This document shows, piece after piece, positions 57,987 through 64,000 of a DNA stretch of 64,000 nucleotides. The stretch spans positions 6,832,501-6,896,500 of the forward strand of contig OY783200.1 of the NCBI GenBank assembly GCA_963678675.1, given 5' to 3'. The position numbers and the translations under genes are program-made. Source of the DNA: Xiphydria camelus (lineage: Eukaryota > Arthropoda > Insecta > Hymenoptera > Xiphydriidae). The notes beneath the pieces are model-generated. The model worked only from the letters and a program-made list of their open reading frames with translations, ran no database searches and had not been told where the DNA came from. Position 1 is the stretch's first letter. The number at the start of each line of letters is the position of its first letter.

Positions 57987-58025
57987 AATGTATGTACCCA
58001 CATTTCTATTTGAAAGTATATACCT

Positions 58026-58140
58026 ATATAGTTCGACCGCTGAGAGAAGAAGCGCGAAAAACGCCGAGCGCATATGGATTCCGTAGTGCTTAAACGTTTA
58101 GACTGAGTTTTTCGCGCTTCATCTCTCGGCGGTCGAAGTA
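58026..58140. repeat. Foldback hairpin downstream of the transposase
   Basis: A TTCGACCGCTGAGAGA-type block and its complement (CTCTCGGCGGTCGAA) enclose paired GCGCGAAAAAC blocks. Lies between the transposase stop and the right TGACGTCA array. Confidence 0.7.
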
Positions 58141-58596
58141 TACCTACATATAATTACATTATATATTTTCAGTTATCCTCTACCATCATTTTTATTTGTA
58201 TTCGATAATTTGCGCATTTTGAAATATTGATAATCCTCTTAAACACACTTTTGTATATTGCATATAATATTATAGTGCCTTAATTATTGTTATGTTAATT
58301 ATAAGAATAAAAGTTGATCATGTACCACAGATTCTCTGGTATTTTATCAAAACATACACTTACATAATAATATTCAGTGGTTTTAATTGAAAGTGGATTT
58401 CTGGTGAATAAAACATATTTTTGGACGTCAAATTCACGTCGTTTCGTGACGTGAAAATGACGTCAGATAAATCACGTCATCGGTCTGTGACATTACGAGG
58501 TCATTTTCACGTCATATTGTCGTCATATAGTCACGTCATATCTGGGTATAAGTCACCAGATTATGACGTCATTTTGACGTGCGTCTGCGGACTGGG

Positions 58597-59745
58597 TAAT
58601 AAATACCGCTTTATTTCGAAGCTCCTTTGACGCGACTCAAATTTACCGATTGAAGCCCGAAGGTGGCATGTTGTCAACATTGGACACATGGCCATTTCGG
58701 GTCAACGGTACACTTCTTCACTAGATTCGGGACGCGGAAAATACCCGACGTCATCTTTTACAAAATAATTGTTAAGTTCATCTAATCCTTGTGATTGGGG
58801 GATCCGCTCTCGACCCTATATTCAATTATTATATTATTATATTAATTTGTCTATTGAATCGTCAAATCTGTGAAAGAAGGGTGTAGGTGTTTTTTTTAGC
58901 TGGATTCAGCTTCTTTGTAAGAACCAGATTATGGGTAATATGGGGAAAACCAACCAGCTGAGTAAGACCGACCAGGTGTTTTTTATTTGAAAAAACGCAC
59001 CAACTACAGTGTAATACAGCGCTATCGGTGGGTATACATGCAGACTGTCAAGCAGAAGTGCCGGTGACGCCGTGGTTAGGCTTTGTGGAATTTTGTGCGT
59101 TAAAACATTTTTCAACCTGAATTGTTGTAACTATTTCGAGTTCTGAAATAGGTGAGTACACCGAAAAAAAAGTGATTTCTTTCCAACATATACATATATG
59201 GCATCTATTAGCTTGAACATCTATTGTGTTGAAACCGCACGCAGACATTACCTCATTTTTGTAATAATATCGTACGGGGGGGGGGGGGGGGGGAAGTTTT
59301 TAGAAGCATACATTATTGGGTAAAACCGACCGCAGTGGTCGGTCACATGCAGAATGTGTAGGCGTGGAAATCACTAGCCATACATTTGCCATTTTTGCTA
59401 GCCATAGATCTTTTGAGAAATCGTAAAACTTTGAAGTTACTTATTGCTTGTAGTTACCATGCCTACATATTTGTCAGCTTTGTTCTTTTTTTCATGTCAT
59501 TAAGGGACATTTTGTAAAAGCTTTTATGGTCGATATTGCCCGAATGGGTAGGGTAATACTGATCATTTGCATTTATTCTATTTTATGAAATAAATATTTT
59601 ATTTTATTTTATTTCCATGTTTTCGCTGTCTCTTATTCTTCCCTAATTGTACTTTGTTACATTTTACATAAAAACAAGCTTTAAATTCTAGCTGGTTTGG
59701 TATATACTAAATATTTTCCTTAAGCGGTTGGTATTCCCCATATTT
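58597..59745. other. Stretch without supported gene; poly-G run
   Basis: Contains a G run at about 59276-59293 and repeated GGGTAAAACCGACC-like words (about 58940, 59318, 59545) that might be remnants of a pogo-type element. No transposase motif could be read. The first exon of the transposase at 60426 would be expected here but was not found. Confidence 0.4.
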
Positions 59746-61116
59746 CCCCTATTGACTGTTAGATGGTTCATTGGGTGGCAGCTTATTTTCCTTTTGTTGC
59801 ATAATAGGTGGTATCTCAGTGTTAAATGAGGGCTGAGTATTGAATGGTTGTTGAGTTGTATATCGTTGCTGAGTGTTGGATGGTAGTTGAGTTGTACATC
59901 GGGGCTGATTGTTGAATGTTGGTTGAAAGCTAGGATAAATATCGGAACTGTTGGGTGGGATGTTGTATGATGGTCCAGCATTTTCTGGTGGTTGTGTTTT
60001 TGTTGCAAACACTTCTTGAATTTGTAAAACATAACTGCGATTTAAATTTCCCATTTCAGCTTCATAGAGTACATCATTTATTATTTTTTGGGCGTGTTTC
60101 GCTTGTTCTGAAGAGAGGTCCCTCAATCTTGATGTTCATGCCTTTCCAATGTCGCTACATTTATCTGCCACAGATGTCGAAGAGCTCTTAAAACGTTTTC
60201 CAATCACTTCTAATACTTCATCGCATTTGTCATTGCGTTTTTGAAATATTTTGGATGACTTGGAAAATGTTTGTGATACAGGTGATGGTGTCGATGGTAA
60301 AGAAACATCCGTAAATTTTGGCTCATTAGGGATTGATTCAGTTCCAAGAACTTACAAAAATAAAGCAACATTATGTATTATGTAAGAAATTGCATGGTAA
60401 TTAATATTTCTGTATTTGATTTCAGTTTCCCACCACTGAGGCTGAATGGAAGGAAATTTCAGATGGCTTTCAACATAAATGAAATTATCCTCATTGTTTT
60501 GGAGCTGTCGATGGAAAACACATGTACAAATTATAGCCCCTTCTGGGTGTGTGGGGGGGGGGGGGAGTGGATCCTACTACTTCAACTACAAAAAAACCCA
60601 TAGTATTATTTTGATGGCAATTGCAAATGCTAACTACGAATTTATTATGTGTGATATTGGAACCAACGGTCGAGTATCTCATGGAGGGGTCATTGATAAC
60701 ACCCTATTTATGCAGAAATTACTTGAAAAGAAATTAAATTTGCCACCTGCAGAACCACAGGACAAACCGGTCTCTCGATGAAACGTCTTAAAATAATACG
60801 GAAAAGTGTCTTATTGACGTAAAATAAGACGGTTAGGTGTATTGATCAGAAATTCAAGACACTTAACCGTCTTATTCCAAGACGTTTGTCTGTCTTTTCT
60901 CAAAAAGACATTTATTTTCCGTCTAAAATCATAAGACACATGGTACTGTTTTAAGATAAAGACGCTTAATCGTCTTAAAGTAAGACACTTCTTCAGGTAT
61001 AAGACATTTAAATGAATAAGTTGCTTAAAATAGTAAGACACTTACACAAGTAATACACTTCAAACGTCTTGTTACCTGTGACGTCAAGCATCATTATTCA
61101 CATGTAACCTTAGATA

Positions 61117-61150
61117 TACACTACCCCCGAAAAGTTTCCGGTCACCCTCA
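61117..61150 (+). repeat. Possible Tc1-type terminal sequence
   Basis: ACACTACCCCCGAAAAGTTT followed by CCGGTCACCC resembles the ends of Tc1/mariner-type elements. No matching opposite end found, so at best a solo remnant. Confidence 0.35.
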
Positions 61151-61543
61151 AAAGGGCTTTGAGTGAATGCAATTTGAGTGGTTGATTATATTGGAAACGA
61201 AGCAAGATAGATTAAAAACCTTCAAACAAAATTTCATTTGACTGACAATTAAAGAGACACATCGAGCATGACAGTTCATTTTCACGTTGAATTCTATTCA
61301 TTGTCAATGTCAACACATCAGCCGAATTTGTATCCTTTATTTCTTTTTATTATTTGTTAATAAAAAAATGTCTACATCAGCCGTATATGTCGCGTACCGC
61401 TTACAGAAAATTTGTACACTCTCTTTACTCAAGTAACGCCGGTCCCGAGGAAAAAACCGACGAGCGCACTCTACTGCACATGACGTGTACCGTTCGGTAT
61501 ACGGTTTTCGGCTCGGTTGGAACAGGGTTTAGCGTACTTTACT

Positions 61544-61720
61544 GGGGCCCCTTTCTCGAACTCGCTCGTATCTTTGCGTGCACGCATCTTAGCGAATAGA
61601 CCAATCAGGATCAAGTATTCCGTTGTCCGTAACCCCACCACAACGGAATACTTGATCCTGATTGGTCTATTCGCTAAGATGCGTGCACGCAGATACGAGC
61701 GAGTTCGAGAAAGGGGCCCC
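61544..61720. mobile_element. Foldback MITE with GGGGCCCC ends
   Basis: GGGGCCCCTTTCTCGAACTC and its complement bound a 177 bp near-perfect palindrome (inner CAATCAGGATCAAGTATTCC). Possible TACT flanks, imperfect. Confidence 0.8.
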
Positions 61721-61849
61721 TGTACTGTTAGGTAATGGGACCTTCCCCTCCCTTTTCGACCTCACCTCATCTCACTTTCTGTAAAATTCAACGCGGCCAA
61801 CAAGCACGTCATGTTCCGGAGGTTGTTTGCTGTGCATGTTTTGCTGTGA

Positions 61850-62280
61850 AAAAATGTCGAAAAAAAAAGAAAAAAACAGTGTTTTGTGCATTAGGTCAAC
61901 GACGCAAGTGTGTTAGATTTCTCTCACGAGATAATCAGCCTGACGCTGAAGTTGTGTTGGAAGAGTTTAAGAAGTTATGTGCTCGCGATCCAGCATTGTT
62001 TGATGATAGCAAATACAGATATTATCATTCAAAAAAAACATCAAGCATCGGACATGTGGTATGATGCGGATGACAGCATAATTGATGACCATAGTGAATT
62101 GAATATTGTGCTGGTGCAGTCTCCAATGCAAGTGATATTGCCAACAACTAACCTAAAAGACAGCACAGGTGGGAAGGTTATTTACACAGAACCCCCCCCC
62201 CCCTCCAGTTGACAAGGTGGATGAACTTTTTGAGACTAAAGAAACTGCGAGTCATCTCGAACGAGTTGAAAAATACGGTA
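61850..62280 (+). other. Unrecognised coding-like stretch
   Basis: Reads RKCVRFLSRDNQPDAEVVLE then FKKLCARDPALFDDSKYRYY, and after a shift at an A-run (about 62030) MWYDADDSIIDDHSELNIV, ending past a C-run (about 62198) as VDKVDELFETKETASHLERV before GGTAAAT. Charged, protein-like composition and a plausible terminal donor, but I do not recognise it. It could be an exon of the inserted element's own gene or captured host sequence. Confidence 0.35.
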
Positions 62281-63805
62281 AATAAATTTTTATTTCATGT
62301 TGGAATAAATTTTGTTTTCTCAATCACCAATAAAGTGAAAACAATATAATTCTGGATTTTTCATTTAAATAACTAAAAATACCTTTCCCTTAGAGATATA
62401 CATTCATCATTACTTCAATATTTTTATTAGTATTAGTGAAATTTTTTGACGCGATGTGTTTATTTCAGTGTGTTTCGATTTGTGAGAGCTGGATTCATTG
62501 TGGATTGAAATAACATGAATACATGAATACATTTCCAACGAATTTCTTTAATATCGAACTTTATAATATTACTCTGATGAGAACAATTATTACATTCGAT
62601 GTTTATTGACTCGGCTGTTTGACTATGAATAATTTCGCGCTCACATATACGTTTGAAAATTATACATTTGTGTATAATTATTGCAAGACGTTTTTAGAGT
62701 CTTATATTCCAATACATCTAACCGTCTTAGTATAAGACGTTTGAAGTGTCTTATTGTAAGGCACTTACAGTGTCTTAACGTATTAAGACGGTATTAAACG
62801 TCTTAAAAGTGACCCCAAGTTTTAAGACATGTAGGTGTCTTAAAATAAGACGGTTGAGTTAGTAGTGCAGTTGTTCCAGGTGAAGCACCATTGAATTACA
62901 CCTTTGTTGGGGATGAGGCATTTGCTTTGAGGCCAGATTTTTTAAAACCGTACAACCAAAGAGAACTTGATTATGAAAAAAGAATTTTTAATTACCGTTT
63001 GTCTAGAGCTAGAAGAATCATTGAAAATGCACTTGGGATTTTAGTTAACCGTTTCAGAATTTTTCATACCATAATTAATTTGCAAGTACATAATATTGAC
63101 AAAGTTGTTTTGGCATGTTGTGCACTTCATAATTTTCGGCGTAGAAATTGTTGCAACACATATACATGTAATGACGTGCTGGATGTTGAAGATATTTCGA
63201 ATGGTGTAATTACTCCTGGTTTACGAACAAACTCAGATAATTTGTTAGATCTTCAAAGGGGCTATAATCGGAATCACATTGTAGAAGCAAAAGAAGTAAG
63301 AGAGCAATTTAAAATATACTTCAACAATTCTGGAAAAGTATCCTGGCAACACGCGATGGTTTCTAATAGTTTATGTGAAACGTAATTTTATTTGTTGTTA
63401 ATAGTAAAAATCAATAAAAAAATTATTAGTATCTCATATATTCACCTTTATATTTCGAACGTTCGTTTGTGTATTTTTTGGAATTTCCTGATCCCTTATG
63501 ACATTCATCATCTCGTAGTACCACAAATGGGGTACATAAATGTCCTCTTCTCCAGCACCCGATCTCTCGGAGTCTACCACCTTTTTCAATTCCTTTCTGA
63601 AGGTGGTACGCGACGAATTAATTTTCTTAACGACACTCTCTCTGTTAGCTTCTGGGTCAACAGTCTGCAGTTTTTCAATCAAAATTTGATACGCCTGATT
63701 TTTTACATTGCGGTTGCTATATTCTTTACACTTCACTTTCCATAAACACGGGAATGATTTGTATAGCTCAATAAACTCCCGAAGAAACTCTTTTTCTTTC
63801 GACAT

Positions 63806-64000
63806 AATTGTTCGGGCGCCGTGCGATCGTGCGAACGTGTGGTGAGGTGGTTTAGACCGAGCGGTTAGTTCAAATGTGTTATCACTGCACTCACTATATT
63901 ATTGGTAATGTATTGGAGTTAAGGAGATACAGTAGTTTAATGAATTAAGGAGTCTCTTCAGTACTTTGCGGGGTGAGGTACGCGGGGTGAAACATCAAAG
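63806..64000. other. 5' flank of the MADF gene, no gene seen
   Basis: GC-richer start followed by ordinary sequence; the right end of Harbinger H may lie here or beyond the window, but no inverted partner is visible. Confidence 0.4.

Larger units (their letters stand above)
54799..58596 (+). mobile_element. Tnp2-like element with DUF4806 gene and TGACGTCA arrays
   Basis: Inverted ends CCCAGTCCGCAGACGCACGT, flanked by TA (54797-54798 and 58597-58598). About a dozen ACGTCA/TGACGT motifs lie in the first 160 bp and last 180 bp. Encodes a DUF4806-type protein then a Tnp2-like transposase on the same strand. A near-perfect hairpin (55010-55059) and a foldback (58026-58140) lie in the non-coding ends. 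Confidence 0.85.
60772..62871. mobile_element. 2.1 kb element with AAGACRYTT motif arrays at both ends
   Basis: Inserted between …PVSR and PGEAPLNY of the transposase. The first ~300 bp (60785-61075) and last ~170 bp (62690-62855) are dense in AAGACG/AAGACAC and CGTCTTA/GTGTCTTA words in both orientations, more than twenty in total. No simple inverted terminus or duplication can be fixed. It contains a foldback (61544-61720), an unrecognised reading frame (about 61850-62280) and a Tc1-like end (61117). Confidence 0.6.
60426..63385 (+). pseudogene. Harbinger H DDE transposase, split by an insertion
   Basis: The exon starts at 60426 after TTTCAG: FPTTEAEWKEISDGFQHKWNYPHCFGAVDGK (first Asp), then after a poly-G frameshift (about 60550) HSIILMAIANANYEF and GTNGRVSHGGV. 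At about 60772 a 2.1 kb element interrupts. It continues at about 62872 with PLNYTFVGDEAFALRPDFLK (D), FNYRLSRARRIIENALGIL (E) and ACCALHNFRRRN, to the stop at 63385. The 5' exon with the HTH was not found. 60 bp separate its stop from the MADF donor on the other strand. Confidence 0.85.
59749..63805 (-). pseudogene. MADF-domain accessory protein of Harbinger H
   Basis: Exon 1 63446-63805 from ATG 63805 holds a MADF domain (FIELYKSFPCLWKVKCKEYSN, KKINSSRTTFRKELKKV, PHLWYYEMMNVI) and ends at AAAG|GTGAAT. Exon 2 runs 60350 down to 59749: SIPNEPKFTDVSLP, then a helical segment with a TGA (about 60146) in KA*TSRLRDLSSEQAKHAQK, and a Gln/Asn/Pro-rich tail. The 3.1 kb intron contains the transposase exons on the other strand plus an insertion: the same interleaved plan as Harbinger F, seen in mirror image. 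Confidence 0.75.

Overview
The window looks like AT-rich arthropod DNA, most likely insect. Genes have short introns with GT-AG borders, and the transposase families (MADF- and Myb-linked Harbinger, pogo/Tigger-like, Tnp2-like, THAP + YqaJ) are common in insects. I found no convincing host gene, rRNA or true tRNA; nearly everything recognisable is a DNA transposon, a MITE or a foldback repeat. The exact order of insect cannot be told from this sequence.

Layout. 1-700: GC-rich foldback. 705-2476: element with long inverted ends. 2886-6027: decayed Tnp2-like (CACTA/EnSpm-type) transposase gene running into a palindromic MITE. 6860-10088: a 3.2 kb inverted repeat carrying tRNA-like pol III boxes. 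12240-22100: an ISL2EU-like element (convergent YqaJ and DDE genes) that received a second ISL2EU-like element at 13339-20992, which in turn received a pogo-like element (15930-18977) and two MITEs. 22805-24091: another Tnp2-like pseudogene. 24474-25485: Harbinger remnant.

25486-39040: two neighbouring copies of a two-gene transposon, with a Tnp2-like transposase on the minus strand and a divergent BEN-domain protein on the plus strand. In copy 1 the BEN gene reads as six intact exons (620 aa) and the transposase has a single stop in its N-terminal tail; copy 2 is gutted. 39327-42084: complete pogo-like element with an open 624-aa transposase. 42797-45226: decayed transposase-like gene of an unassigned family. 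46029-53968: Harbinger with Myb-like and DDE genes, containing a palindromic MITE, a 1 kb repeat-rich insert and a whole second Harbinger (51076-53942) with MADF and DDE genes. 54799-58596: Tnp2-like element paired with a DUF4806 gene. 59749-63805: another MADF/DDE Harbinger with a 2.1 kb insert.

Main biological points: (1) Tnp2-like transposases travel with a different putative DNA-binding partner in different elements (BEN, DUF4806), beside subterminal motif arrays. (2) In the MADF Harbingers the two opposite-strand genes are interleaved, each lying in the other's intron. (3) Paralogous arms and genes provide natural empty sites that prove several target-site duplications. All names rest on motif recognition by eye, with no database search.
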